Below, in pieces: positions 1 through 11,335 of a DNA stretch of 64,000 nucleotides. The number at the start of each line of letters is the position of its first letter. Within the stretch, counting starts at the first letter, position 1. Both the position numbers and the translations under genes were made by a program. The DNA is from Sciurus carolinensis (lineage: Eukaryota > Chordata > Mammalia > Rodentia > Sciuridae). The notes under the pieces were generated by a model, which saw only the letters and a list, made by a program, of their open reading frames with translations, was not told where the DNA came from and searched no databases. The stretch covers positions 18,582,897 to 18,646,896 of the forward strand of contig NC_062232.1 in assembly GCF_902686445.1 (NCBI RefSeq), written 5' to 3'.

Positions 1-539
1 CTAAATGTACAAAAATCATTGCATGGTATTCCATTACGTAAAGTGTAGCTGACACCATCATGGGCTGCTTTCATCCCCTCAGGTTGCTATAACTTTTTGG
101 GTGCACCAATCCCCCAGCTCCCATGTACTTTGCTTTCCAATAGTTTCCACCTGTGACCTTCTTTAGCAGACATTCCTTGGGCTGATAGAACTGCTTTGCC
201 AATGTAATGGAGGGATAGAAATGCCTAAGTGTTTTCATGTCCTGGGACAGCCCCTTAGCCAAAGTTTAATTGATACAGGGGGTTGAAAATCCAGCCCAAT
301 TTGCCTCAAGGTGAGACAAACTCTGAGGCATACTTGATACTCTGAAGCTCCCTGCAGGATCAGACTTAGACTGAGACTTCATTTGAATCACACCCTTTCA
401 TAGCTTCCTCTGATTGCCTATCCTGATTTTCCCAGAAACACTTCTTTAATAAATTACTCGTGTACAAATCCTTGTCTTGATGTTTATTACTAGAGCAGTG
501 CTATCTCTAGAAAGGCAAAACAAGACACAAATAGGAGTC
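1..539. other. Unassigned sequence, no gene seen
   Basis: No open frame here resembles a known protein. The stretch near 440-480, with AATAAA followed by a late LTR-style ending, is weakly reminiscent of an old LTR tail, but I cannot name a family. Confidence 0.4.
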
Positions 540-830
540 ACGTATACAATTTAAAATTTTCCAGTAGCTACAATTAAAAAGTAAAAATAAACAGATGAAA
601 TTAATTTTAGTAATATACTTGATTTAACCTAATATACAAAATTTATTTTGGTATGAAATAAAACAAAAATATTAATGAAATATTTTATATTATTTTCATA
701 TTATATTTCTGAAATCAGGTGTGTATGGTGATATAGGGAAAAATAGGGTGTATACTCATACTTCAAGTGTTTACTAGTTACATGTGGCTAGTGGCCACAA
801 TTTTAGACAGCATAGACTTGTAGAATCCAA
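540..830. repeat. Ancient mammalian interspersed repeat, family not assigned
   Basis: The end of this segment (ACATGTGGCTAGTGGCCAC, then GACAGCATAGACT) is a widely dispersed mammalian repeat terminus. A second copy with the same ending (TTGGACAGCATAGAT) lies at about 30040-30255. Both are AT-rich inside with a short GC-richer end. I recognise the terminus as repetitive from general familiarity and cannot say which transposon class it is. Confidence 0.5.
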
Positions 831-935
831 ATTAAGAATAAACTATCATATTTTACTTAACTGGTGACTTATTGATGAATATTGACTTTGTTTCCATTCC
901 CCTTCCATTATTTAATGCTCTGATGAGTATCCTTG

Positions 936-1570
936 TGTATTAGGGTTATCCAGAGGAATAGACTCAACAGGCAGTACAATTATTAAAAGGTGATTTATTA
1001 GACGGGCTTACATGACCAGAAGCTGGATAGTCCACAATGGCCATCTTCAGGCTGGAGAGCTGGAAGAACCAGTAGCTGTGCAGTCCAAGAGATGGGAACC
1101 CCAGAACGAGAAGGATCAACAGTGCTACTCTAGTCTGAGACCAAGGTTTCTGGCAGAATCTGCTTTGGAAGAGTGAAGAAGTAAGAGTCTCATATCCTCA
1201 GACGACCAAAGCAGCAATCAAGAACCAGTTCAAGGGCTGGGGATATAGCTCAGTTGGTAGAGTGCCTTCCTTGCAAGCACAAAACTCTGGGTTCAATCCC
1301 CAGTACTGCCAAAAAAAAAAAAAAAAAAAAAAACACCAGTTCAAGAAGAGTCAAGCTTACATCTGCATCTGCTTCCTTGTTCTTTCAACTTTTATTCCAT
1401 CCAAGCCACCATCCTATTGAGCAGTGCTACCCATGCTTGGGGAAGGTCTCCACTTCAATTCACTATCCCACATTCCAATCATTCCTAGACATGCCCTCAT
1501 TGACACACCCATTGGCAATCATCAGCATCTGTTAGTCCAATGAACTTGACAATTCAAATTAACCATTACA
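936..1570 (-). repeat. Solo LTR (ERVL/MaLR-type), interrupted by a SINE
   Basis: The element runs from TGTATTAGGG to TTAACCATTACA, so it has TG...CA ends. It is flanked by a perfect 5-bp duplication CCTTG at 931-935 and 1571-1575. Without the SINE and its duplicated target it is about 524 bp. Five-base duplications fit ERVL/MaLR-type LTRs. No coding part remains, so this is probably a recombined solo LTR. Orientation is inferred from resemblance to reverse-complement LTRs, and the subfamily is uncertain. Confidence 0.65.
1235..1334 (+). repeat. ID SINE (tRNA-derived)
   Basis: The element begins GGCTGGGGATATAGCTCAG. It has an A-box-like TAGCTCAGTTGGTAGAGTG, a B-box-like GGTTCAATCCC and a long A-tail. 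An 11-bp duplication ACCAGTTCAAG flanks it at 1224-1234 and 1335-1345, giving exact ends. It sits inside the LTR at 936-1570, so it is younger than that LTR. It is a retroposed SINE and not a tRNA gene: there is no cloverleaf 3' half and it ends in poly(A). Confidence 0.92.
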
Positions 1571-1575
1571 CCTTG

Positions 1576-2403
1576 GGCCTATTATATCAAGGTGATTATT
1601 TTTTAAAATCCAGAAAATTGCTGTGGTGTATGAAACTGCCTTCTAGAAGGATAATGATTCATTTATCTGCACCCTTGGCAACAATGGATTTTGTTTTCAT
1701 ATTTGTAAATCCAATAATGAGAGTTTAAGCTTTAAATGTTTCTTCACCTTTTGGCAAAGCTAGAAACAAGTTTTCTTTTATGTATCCTTTCTCATTGTTC
1801 TTGAAGACAGCAGATTAATAGAGAATTTCTACTACCATTCTCGTCACATGAAAGAGTCCTGCATGCACATAAATATTTAATGTCAAAGCACATAAAATAA
1901 AATTCTACACTGCACCCTCAGCCTCTATTAAATTAAACTAGGGGATAATCTAAAAATAGTCTGTGGGACATTTTCATTGATTCCTTCAACCCAGTATACC
2001 TATGAATGTCTGATTATCAGAGAGAAGATTTAAGGAAACTAGAGGCAGTTACAGTTTGATGAAAATTGAGGCCACAGTAATAATAAAATGTGGTGTGATT
2101 TTAATGTACCTTACAAACATTCCATTTTCATGGCCTTCTTGATAATATACATGTTCTTAAAGGGAATTTATCTAAAGGTCCATATGGATATTGATTTTTA
2201 AATAAGGAAGATAGCCAAATAAATTTAAAGTAGCATCCAAAACAGTCTCTTGGGCTCTAAGTTGTTTATGAGTCATTTTGCAGTACAAGTGAAGTCATTT
2301 ATCATGACTCAGAATTGGTGGTTTCTGAGACTCAATGATGATTAGAAACACCCCATTCCTGATATAAAGGACGTCATTTTCCCAGATAACCAGGAAAACA
2401 TAC
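1576..2403. other. Unassigned sequence, no gene seen
   Basis: AT-rich DNA with only short chance open frames (the longest is about 60 codons and unlike any family I know). I recognise no repeat with confidence. Confidence 0.4.
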
Positions 2404-2407
2404 TCTG

Positions 2408-2419
2408 AGTGTATATATA

Positions 2420-2451
<32 letters not shown>

Positions 2452-2530
2452 AATTAAATATATTAATTTAATATATTAATTAATTAAATGAACATATTTA
2501 ATTTATATATATATATATATATATATATTT
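2408..2530. repeat. Compound AT/CA microsatellite and AT-rich low complexity
   Basis: A (TA)n run at about 2411-2430 passes into (CA)n to 2441. TTAAT-rich sequence follows, then a second (AT)n run at about 2504-2528. Confidence 0.9.
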
Positions 2531-3329
2531 AATTCCTAAATTTCAAACAGTTTTATTCATTGGATCAATTGTCTTGTTATTTGGGGAACATTTTATAATG
2601 ATCTTATCTTCTAGGACCTCATGAATATAGTTTTTAAAAGTAAATGCACCATAGCATTCAGACTGAAAATCTTGTATTCACCCTACATTCCTGTACTTTT
2701 AAAAAATTTGAAGGTTAAAAAGATTTATCCAATATTATATGATTCCAAAATTTGCGATTTTAAACAATGACATTCACGATTCTATAGCACACTTTTCCTA
2801 TTCTTACATACTTCTTGCAGTTCATGCTTATAATATAGGTACCTGGTTTTTTAATAGATTAGGGGAAGATATAAGCCCTTAAATGTTTGTAAGAAAATAG
2901 CAATGCATCACCCCCAATGCTACCATCTGTCACCTGAAGCATTTGGCTATACACTTTAAAAAGAAAAAAATAAGCAATTATGCATTTTTTTAATGCAGCA
3001 CAAGCTAAATTTAGTCTCATTTAAACTATGTAACACAAATTATGTGCTTCTATCTATATTAATTTATGTCATGATATATATGGCTAAATTGTATCACTTC
3101 AACTGGTAACAGATTTTCCTTCATTCAAGCCATGGTTTTGACATGTACTACTAGGATCATGGCTTACTGGTATCCCATTTCTTTTTTTTTTAACCAATAG
3201 GGAGGATTTAATTGTATTTAATATTGGGCTCTTATTTTGAAGGCTTGTTTTGTAGGATTACGCCTATGTAAGGAGTTGTATAGAACTGAGTCCTGTCAGA
3301 AAAGAGAAACCATGCTAGATATTTTGAAC
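2531..3329. other. Unassigned AT-rich sequence
   Basis: No coding or RNA feature is visible. It contains a poly(T) run at about 3182-3191 but no repeat I can name. Confidence 0.4.
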
Positions 3330-3341
3330 AGGGAATTTATT

Positions 3342-3747
3342 TTTTATTTTTTAATTTGTTCTAATTAGTTGTACATGACAGTAGAATGCATTTATACATT
3401 TTGATAAATCATACATAAATGGAGTATAATTTCTCATTTTTTGGGTCATACATATTGTAGGATCACATCGATCATGCAGTCATATATGTACATGAGGTAA
3501 TGTCTGTTTCACTCTACTATCCTTCCTACCCCCGTACACCCTCACCTCTCTTAACTCCCATTTACCCAATATAAAGCAACTCTATTCTTCCTTAGCACCC
3601 CGCCTTATTGTGAATTAGCATCCAAATATCAGAGAAAACATTTGGCCTTTGGTTTTTTGGGTTTGGTTTATTTCCTTTAGCATGATATTCTCCAACTCCA
3701 TCCATTTACCCGCAAATGCCATAATGTCATTGGTCTTTAAAGCTGAG
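3342..3747 (-). mobile_element. L1 3' end, minus strand, 5'-truncated
   Basis: Read on the minus strand, this is the end of L1 ORF2 (the segment around ATTATGGCATTTGC) followed by the 3' UTR and a poly(A) that appears as the T-rich run at 3342-3355. A 12-bp duplication AGGGAATTTATT at 3330-3341 and 3928-3939 bounds the whole insertion. The L1 part stops at about 3747, yet the duplication lies 180 bp further on. The space between is filled by an inverted copy of the right flank (see 3748-3925). Confidence 0.85.
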
Positions 3748-3925
3748 TGCTGGTCGGGTCCTTTAGTCATGGCAGTGAAAAAGCTGACTAAAACACTGGT
3801 TATAATTTCCAGAACTCCACTGGGTTCTTCTGACTCCTGGCCTCTGATAATACCATCTTCTCCATTCTCCCTCCCACTCTAGCATTGTTCAGTTTCTAAT
3901 CCTTGGGTTAGTTCACTATTTCCTG
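3748..3925 (-). repeat. Inverted copy of flanking DNA joined to the L1 5' end
   Basis: This segment is the reverse complement of roughly 3984-4151, with several substitutions, an 8-base insertion near 3815 and smaller indels. It carries the end of the neighbouring LTR (ending GACTAAAACA) and, contiguous with it, the unique flank of that LTR. It was therefore copied from this locus and not from another LTR copy. It lies inside the 12-bp duplication that bounds the L1 insertion. Together the two arms could form a hairpin with a loop of about 58 bases. Confidence 0.85.
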
Positions 3926-3983
3926 ATAGGGAATTTATTATAGGAAGTTTTTCATAGAAGTGATCAAAGATCAAAGGAACCCA

Positions 3984-4151
3984 ACAGGAAATATCTAACC
4001 CAAGGATTAGTAACTGAACAATGCTAGAGTGGGAGGGAGAATGGAAAAGATGGTATTACCAGAGTCCAGGAGTCAGAAAAGCCCAGTGGAAATTATAACC
4101 AGGTGTTTTAGTCAGCTTTTTTGCTGCCGTGACTAAAGGGACCAACTAGCA
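3984..4151 (+). repeat. Right arm of the inverted duplication (donor)
   Basis: Reverse complement of 3748-3925 by eye over nearly the whole length. It consists of about 120 bases of unique flank and the first 48 bases of the minus-strand LTR at 4104-4512. Because that LTR has its own perfect target duplication here, this arm is the original and the left arm the copy. Confidence 0.85.
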
Positions 4152-4512
4152 AAATTGTAGAGGAGGAAAAGTTTATTTAGGGGCTCACCATTACAGAGGT
4201 CTCAATCCATAGATAGCAGGCTCCATTCCTCTGGGCTCTTGCTGAGGCAGAACATCATGGTAGAGTGTGGCAGAGAGAAACAGCTCATATAATGATGAGG
4301 AAGCAGAGACTCCACTCACCAGCTACAAATATATACCCCAAAGCCACATTCACAATGCTCCACCTCCTCCAGTTTACCCCTCAGTTAATCTACCAAAGGA
4401 TTAACTCACTGATCAGGTTAAGGGTCTCACAGCCCAATCATTTCTTCTCTGAACTTTCTTGCATTGTCTCACATGTGAGCTTTTGGGGGACACATCACAT
4501 CCAATCATAACA
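4104..4512 (-). repeat. Solo MaLR-type LTR
   Basis: The ends are TGTTTTAGTCAGC and ATCATAACA. A perfect 5-bp duplication CCAGG lies at 4099-4103 and 4513-4517. On the minus strand it matches the plus-strand LTR at 28949-29362 along its length: shared stretches include the reverse complements of GACTAAAAC and of CTCATGTGTGAGACAA. This is a rodent ERVL-MaLR LTR (ORR1/MT-like). The subfamily is inferred. No internal region remains. Confidence 0.8.
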
Positions 4513-4517
4513 CCAGG

Positions 4518-4970
4518 AAATACCTGACTAGGGGAGACTGGGTCCAGGAAGGGAGAGACTTCCTGAAAGGAGCTAAAGTCATGGAAGAGATACAGCTGCT
4601 ACCAGAGACAATGACCACAACAGGAAAAGAAGGGGAAATATTTTCTGGTTTCTCTCCTCCTTTCACCATCCTGGCCTCCTTCTGTACCTCAACTGGCTTA
4701 TCATATTTGGATGCCAGTTGAAAAATTTCTTGCTCTATAGAGAAAACCAGATAAGGAAAGAAAATGGATCTGAAGGTAAACCAGCAAATAACTGGCAGGG
4801 GAGCCTCTACACTTATACACTCACACCAACTTTGGGAATGAACTCGATATTTACTTTCCTTTTATATATTTTGCAAATATTACTGTAATTTCCCCTAGTA
4901 TTTTTCTGTGCATTTGGGAATTGATTTATTTGAGAATATTTTGCCAAAATAAAATAAAAAGGGCAAAATG
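4518..4970. other. Unassigned sequence
   Basis: Non-repetitive to the eye, without a plausible coding frame. Confidence 0.4.
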
Positions 4971-4971
4971 T

Positions 4972-4972
<1 letters not shown>

Positions 4973-5011
<39 letters not shown>

Positions 5012-5032
5012 TGAGAGAGAGAGAGAGAGAGA
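4973..5032. repeat. Compound (GT)n-(GA)n microsatellite
   Basis: An uninterrupted (GT) run of about 39 bases is followed by CT and then a (GA) run of about 20 bases. Confidence 0.95.
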
Positions 5033-5033
5033 A

Positions 5034-6090
5034 ACTCATAAACAAACACAAATAAGTCATAAAAGCTGAGGGTGACTATTGAATTGTAAGACTAGCCCAT
5101 CATTCTCATGTTTCATCTAAAAAGGGGACATACAATTTAAAAAGAAAGAACATGAAGTAAAAAGCAGAAAATGCACTTTAATTTCTAGAACTGCCTTTAA
5201 TTTTGTGAATAATGGATTAGCATTTTTAAAATAGTCTCTCCATGTATGGTAGCTCCACAATTATATTGGAGGGTGCCTAGAAATACAGATACATCTTTTT
5301 TGTGTCTTTTTTGCTGGAGTGAGCTTCCTAATCAGCTGATTTTTTTCATCAAGATCTTTGTTTAGTGTTAGGTTGGTTTCCTTTAAACTATTAAAGCTAT
5401 TAAAGCTCAATTTTTTCTCTCCTTTTTTCAAACTAAGCTTTGGGGAGATGAATCTCCTTTTGGCCTGAGTTTCCTTTGCTTTCACTTCCTTCCCACACAC
5501 TATCACTCATCATTTAATCAGAATAGACAGAACTGACAGATTTTACTTTTAAAAACTTAACATACAAGGACTGTTACCAATAATTCTTAAATGTGTCACC
5601 TTCTAGGAGCTTAAAAGATTGTCTGGCTACATGGAAAATTCTTGTTCTGCTTTTTCTCAGATATTTCCATCAGTATCTTCACTGGACTTTGGATTTAATA
5701 GTTTAGTAGTGATGATTTCTCAGTTTCCATAACTTAATTTCTACTAGTATGGTCAGCTCTTGAAGTCATAGTCTCAATTCTCAAAGTTAGAAGGTAAAGA
5801 TGGTGATCTTGTCACCATCCTTTAAAACCACCATCCTTAATGGGGATAAAGTAATGGATAAGTGGATAAAGAAACTTGTTACTAAGCAAAGACACAAGAA
5901 TAATTGTAATAAACTTGAAGAGAACCTAGTTAAATGAATAATTTATGGACATGTTGAAATTCAATGGCACACTGGTTTTCACAAAGATTTTATATTATGT
6001 ATATATTCCTGTGAAAATCACTGAAAGTGTTGACTTGAAATTCCATGATTGACCATTGAAAACCTTCAATGATTTCACATGAGAAGAGGG
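5034..6090. other. Unassigned sequence
   Basis: AT-rich DNA. Open frames of up to about 80 codons in this stretch look like chance: they have no recognisable domain and are rich in Lys, Leu and Thr from A-rich sequence. Confidence 0.4.
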
Positions 6091-6104
6091 AAAAGAACAT
6101 TCTG

Positions 6105-6302
6105 AGGTGGTTGTGGTGGGTACACCTGTAATCTCAGTTACTCAGGATGCTGATGTAGGAAGATTATAAATTGAAGGACATCCTAGGCAATTTAGCAAGA
6201 CCCTGTCTCAAAATAAAAATAAAAAGGAATGGGGATGTTTCCCAGTGTAGAGTCCTTGCCTATCATGTATGAAACCTTCATTTCAATCTGAACTGCCAGA
6301 AA
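6105..6302 (+). repeat. Dimeric B1-ID SINE
   Basis: The left half is B1/7SL-like (GGTACACCTGTAATCTCAG ... GCAAGACCCTGTCTC). An A-rich linker leads to an ID-like right half (GGGGATGTTTCCCAGTGTAGAG). A 14-bp duplication with one mismatch flanks it (AAAAGAACATTCTG at 6091-6104, AAAAGAACTTTCTG at 6303-6316). The divergence of the right half suggests an older insertion. Confidence 0.85.
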
Positions 6303-6354
6303 AAAAGAACTTTCTGTAAGGTGTTGGGATGAATAGCTCAGGTGAAAACAAGGA

Positions 6355-6445
6355 CATTTATTCATTCATTCCATAGATACATGTTGAGCACCTACTGACA
6401 ATGTGCTAGTCAACCTAAACACCTATGTAATAAAGGCAAACATGA
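6355..6445 (+). repeat. L2/MIR-like fragment
   Basis: The segment TTCATTCATTCCATAGATAC followed by TGAGCACCTACTGACAATGTGC matches the common L2-type motif by eye. The fragment is old and diverged. Confidence 0.5.
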
Positions 6446-6985
6446 TTTGTTCCATTTACTCTTGCTAAGTAACAAATAATTAAAAATTAACAGCTTAATG
6501 CATCATTTTATTGTGCTCATGGATTCTGAGGGTCAGGAATTCTGACAGGGCACGAAAGGGATGGCTTATCTTTGCTTCATGATGTCTGGCATCTCAGGTG
6601 AGAAGGATGGAGGCAAATCAATGGCTGGAGATTGGAATTATTGAAGCCTTTTGATTCAGATGTCTGGCATGGGTTTGGAATGATATGATGAAAACAACTG
6701 CCAACTGGAGCACCTATATGAGGCCTTTCCATGTGACTTGGCTTCTTCATATCAAAGCAGCCTCAGTGCTTCTTACATATTACTTCAGTATTTAAAGTGC
6801 AAGTGTTCCAGTGAAAAAGGGATTTGCATTGATTTATGACTTAGTCTTGGAAATCACGTAATGTCACTTTTAACATACTCTATTAACCATAGCAGTCATA
6901 AATATGCCCTAATTCAATGGGAGAATAATCAAATTCCACCTCTTGATGGGGGAATTCACAAAGTTACACTGTAGAAAACCAAGTA
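6446..6985. repeat. Ancient LTR-like interspersed repeat, family not assigned
   Basis: The order of phrases (TGCTAAGTAACAAA, GGATTCTGAGGGTCAGGAATT, CCATGTGACTTGGCTTC, CACCTCTTGATGGGGGA) is that of a common old mammalian LTR-like repeat. I cannot name the family, and no terminal duplication is visible. Confidence 0.45.
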
Positions 6986-7199
6986 TTGGTTATTGTTATT
7001 GTCTTTGCGAAATACAATTTCCCAGAATCTCATTCTCACAGAACTTAGAACTACTGGATGATTCATATGCAAATAAAATAGTCACACATATGAGTGGATT
7101 GAGTGTGAGGAAGACAAGGAATATGGTTATAAAAGTACAAATAAGAAAAGAATCTGACCAAAAATAAGGATTTTGCAGTTTCCCTAAAGTACCAATTCT

Positions 7200-8400
7200 C
7201 AAACAATTGTCTAAAGGCTAAATAGGAATGAGCCAGGCAAAGTGTTTGGAGAATGATTGGTCAGAAAAAGAATTTCGAATTAATTTAACAACACATCTGA
7301 AAGTTTTGTGGTAGAAGATACCAGATAACTAGAGTACTAAAGAGAGAATCCAAGATGAAATAAATCTAGAGAAGGAGGTGGGAAAATGATCAAATATATA
7401 AGACTTTATATACCATGCAAAAAAATTTGGTCTTTATCCTAAAGACAATGGACCCTCTGATAAATTTTAGTAAAGGAAGTAACAAGGACAGATTTGGTTT
7501 TTAAAAAAGAGAAATTTGCTTTTAACATGGAGAATTCATTGAAAGGGGGCAAGGACTCAAAAAAGAAGCAAAGCAGTTAGAAAACTGTTACCATATTGTA
7601 GTTAAGAGTGACCAAAAACTGGACAAGGTCATCACAGGGTAAATGAAGATAAGTGAAAACATTCAAAGAAAATTAAAAAGTCAAATTCACAGAATATGAG
7701 AGTGAGGACAAATTGATGCAAAGGAAACAGAAGGTGTCTGGGATAATACCTAGTTTTGAGAATTTTATAACAGGGAGGATACTGATGCCATTCACTGGGA
7801 TAAGGAATACAGTAGAAGGCCATTTGGTTGTGGAAGATCAAGGCACATTCTGTTGGAGAGGCTTATGGAACATACGGTTGAACATGTTGATTAGGCAATT
7901 TGATGCTGCCAGGTGAGAGGCTTAGACCTTGGAAAAGAGATTCAGGATTCCAGTAGGTGGAAGAAGGATAAAAGACACAGTTAGGATAATACATCTGCTT
8001 TATTCAGGGTCGGCAGTAGCCTCTAGCCAGCCCCCAGTTCCAGCTTCAGTCCCCAGTCAGTTCCATTTAGCCCCCTGAGCCATTTCCATTGGCCTTTTCT
8101 TTTAATGCAGGTCAGACAAAGAAGGCACACCATCAATAGGTTATATCTGTGGGTGCATGCTCACAAGCAAATGTTTATGAACTTGAGTACGTATGCTGAA
8201 TCAGAGTGTTCATGACTTTGGCTATACCCTAAAAACATAGCCTGATGGAAGTCTCAATGAGGGAGTCTATAGTCATTTTGGGCCTACCCAACATATGCTC
8301 ACAGGAGGCATTTGTTTTGGAAATGTAAATTTAGAAGTTATCTGCTTATAGAGGGTTATTGATGTCATCAGCATAGAGGACATCAGGTGTACCTTCTAGA
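7200..8400 (+). repeat. Old L2 LINE fragment
   Basis: Diverged L2 ORF2/3' sequence can be followed through several blocks: a block near 7405-7500 (TTTATCCTAAAGACAATGG), one near 7715-7920 (GATGCCATTCACTGGGATA, then GAACATGTTGATTAGGCA) and one near 8335-8390 (TGATGTCATCAGCATAG). The part at 7960-8330 fits less well and may contain unrelated DNA. A parallel L2 lies at 40990-42740. Confidence 0.6.
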
Positions 8401-8404
8401 TACA

Positions 8405-9770
8405 ATATGTTGAATTTTTTTACTAATACACATTAATTTTACAAATTAATAGATTTTACTATGACATTTCTACATTTGCATATATTGTACATGGATCATA
8501 TCCAACATCTTTCTACCATCTCTCAGTCCCTCCTCTTTTCCCCATGCCCTTTCCAGTTCCTAAGAGTCCCTCTTCTACTTTTGGGTAATCTTTTTTTGTT
8601 CATTTGTTTAGTTTCTGCATATGAAGAAAACATGTGATACTTGTCTTTCTATATCTGGCTTATTTTCCTTAACATGATGTCTTCCAGTTCCAGTCATTTT
8701 CCTGAAAAGGACAGGATTTCATTCTTATTTATAGCTGAATCGTACTCCATTGTGTATGTATACCATATTTTCCTAATGCATTCATTTGTTGGTGGCACCT
8801 ATGCTGATTCCATATCTTGGTTATTGTGACTAGTGCCACAATAAACATGCGTATGGATGTGTTTCTTTTGTATACTGCTTTCCATAGTGGCTATACTAAT
8901 TTACATTCCCACCAACATTGTATAAGAGTTTCTTTTTTCCACATCCTCTTCAGCATTTGTTAATTTTTTATAAGTCATTCTAAGTGAGGTGAGTTGAAAT
9001 CTCAATGTAGTTTTAATTTTCATTTCCCTAGTGGCTAAATATATTGAGCATTTTTTCACATGTTTATTGGCCATTTGGTATTCTTCTTTTAAGAAGCATC
9101 TTTTCAGGTCATTTGCCCCCTTTTTTTTTATTGTAAACAAATGGGATACATGTTGTTTCTCTGTTTGTACATGGAGTAAAGGCATACCATTTGTGTAATC
9201 ATAAATTCACATAGGGTAATGTTGTTTGATTCATTCTGTTATTTTTTTCCCTCCCCCCCACCCCTCCCCATTTGCCCCTTTTTAATTGGATTACTTGTTT
9301 TTTATTGTTAAGTTTTTGAGTTCTTTATATATTCTGGATATTAATCCTCTGTCAGATGAATGACTGACAAATACTTTCTTCCATTCCATAGGTTGTCCCT
9401 TAGTTCTGTTGATTGTTTGCTTAGCCGTGCAAGTCTTTTAATTTGATATAGTCCTATTTGTCAATCCTTTGAGCTTGTTTTATGAGCTATTGATTTCCTA
9501 CCCAGGAAATTGTTGCTCTTGCCAATATCCTGAAGTATTTCCCCTATGCTTTTTGTAGTAGTTTCAAAGTTCTAGTTTTGGTTTCAGTTTTAGTTCTAGT
9601 TTTAGTCTTCTATATGTGAATAACCAGTTTTCCCAGTACCAGTTTTTGAGAAGGCTACCTCTTCTCCAGTGTATGTTTTTGGCACTCTGTCAAAAATCAG
9701 TTCACTGAAGATGTGTGGATTTATTTCTAGATCCTCCATTCTGTTTCATTAGTCCATAAATGTGTTAGAT
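8405..9770 (-). mobile_element. Old L1, 3' portion, minus strand
   Basis: Read on the minus strand, this carries the end of L1 ORF2 and its 3' UTR. Recognisable pieces are the complements of TATGGAATCAGCATAGGTGCC, the Cys-rich C-terminal region near 8850-8950, and ORF2 sequence to about 9760. It is diverged with many indels, so no ORF remains. A much younger L1 tail is nested at 9121-9268. Confidence 0.8.
9121..9268 (-). mobile_element. Short young L1 3' tail nested in old L1
   Basis: Reverse complement of the 3' UTR end seen at 21000-21140 in L1-1: poly(T) then TTGTAAACAAATGGGATACA, and the C-rich complement of the G-tract. A 10-bp duplication CATTTGCCCC (9110-9119 and 9269-9278) flanks it and runs on into T-tracts, as expected for cleavage at TTTT/AA. 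The host old-L1 sequence resumes in register after the right copy. The insert is only about 150 bp. Confidence 0.9.
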
Positions 9771-9789
9771 TTTTGAATGCTTGGGATGT

Positions 9790-11330
9790 GAAAGGGAACC
9801 TTTCCTCCTTCTCTCTTCATCTCTTAATCCAAGTGATTCTCAAGGGATACATGGAACTTCACAGGTCACCCAAAGCTCAGTTTGAGTCTGATCAAGCTCA
9901 ATCTACTCATTTCTTAAATGAATAAACAGATTTAGATACATTATTAGCTGAGATAGAACTGGAGTCTCTCAACTGCTCCCTCATTCAGTCACTGCTCAAC
10001 ATACACAGGTAATTACTGAAAGTTTCTATCTTTTGTTTTCCCATAATAGAAAGAGATGTTTAGTTACCTTGTTTATCATAAATGTCATAGAAAAAATAGA
10101 TCTTCTCTCAATCTTACTGAAATAAATGCCCAAAGTATATTTTGAGACAAACCTAGAAAGATAAATCTTTTAAACATGTTGATACAGATCAATGGTTGAG
10201 CAGACTTCTCTTTATTTTCGGAGATATGTAATACTCAACAAAAGTTCCTTGGTCCCATGGTGATTAAGAACTTCCCTTTGCACTCATTTTCTATATTTGA
10301 GACAGATGTGAACTGTTTTAATGTTTTAATTTCAATTATACCTCAAACAATAATACTAATCTGAGTCATCTATGGCTCCTAAAATTGTTTACTTTAAACC
10401 ATTCTAATACTGACTGAATAAAACAGTCTCTCTATTTTTGGCCAACTTTGTCAATATTGATTTGGAACATTCCATTAAGCAATGATATTTTACCAAATGA
10501 TGTTGCATCTTTATAAAATAGACTATGGTTAAATTCATGACCAGGTTATATTCGGCCTTAGAATGAGTTCTGAAAATGCATCAAAGATTGCACTGATAAT
10601 CTATAAGGGTCCTTAGAGTCCTCTAGGATGAATGTCTTATAACTTAACAAGGGTTGTGTTTTCATTTTCTTTCATTGGTATCTTTAGTGGAAAATCATGT
10701 GATGACCACTACTCATCCTATCCATGTATACACATAAAGGTCATGGCTAATTTAACAATCAATGAACAGTCAATCTTAGAGAAGAGGGCAGTAAAAATTG
10801 ATTCATGCCATATAGCCAGGTCACCATCATCCCAATTTGCTCAGAACAGTCCTACTTTATGTCTGTTGTCCTGGTTTAAGTATTAATAGTGACTCTCACT
10901 TTCATATGTGTCCTGGATTAGATGTCTAACTATGCACCTCTAACTTATTATCATTATCAGTTCAAAAATTGAATATATTAGATTTTTACTCTCCATCATT
11001 TGAGTTGAAAAATGAAGTTAGGCTTCTATGATTAACAGTGAGGACTGAAACTGAAAATTCATGAAGGATGTGGGAGGGCAGTGATAGGCCATGAGTGAGT
11101 CAACATTATGAGTAATTCAAATTTATGAATAAGTACGAGCTCCAAACTTAAGCTAAGAGTTGCATAATAAAAGATGAGGAACTACTGTAGCTTTGAGAAG
11201 ACACTCACAGAATAAACCAACATGTTTTGTGAATACTCGAGATCCTGGCACCAAACCCATTTGCCATGAAACTGAGTCTCAATACATTTTTCTATTACTT
11301 GAATTCTAATCAGAACATTTCTTCCTTACT
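9790..11330. other. Unassigned sequence
   Basis: No coding, RNA or clearly named repeat feature. AT-rich, with scattered short chance frames of up to 84 codons at 10632-10886 and no recognisable domain. Confidence 0.4.
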
Positions 11331-11335
11331 GATTA

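Noticed and set aside
1240..1310. tRNA gene
   Set aside because: A and B boxes are present but the element is an ID SINE with poly(A) tail and target duplication. There is no cloverleaf 3' half.
4813..5049. A 78-codon minus-strand frame with a Thr-His repeat
   Set aside because: It is a translation of the GT microsatellite.
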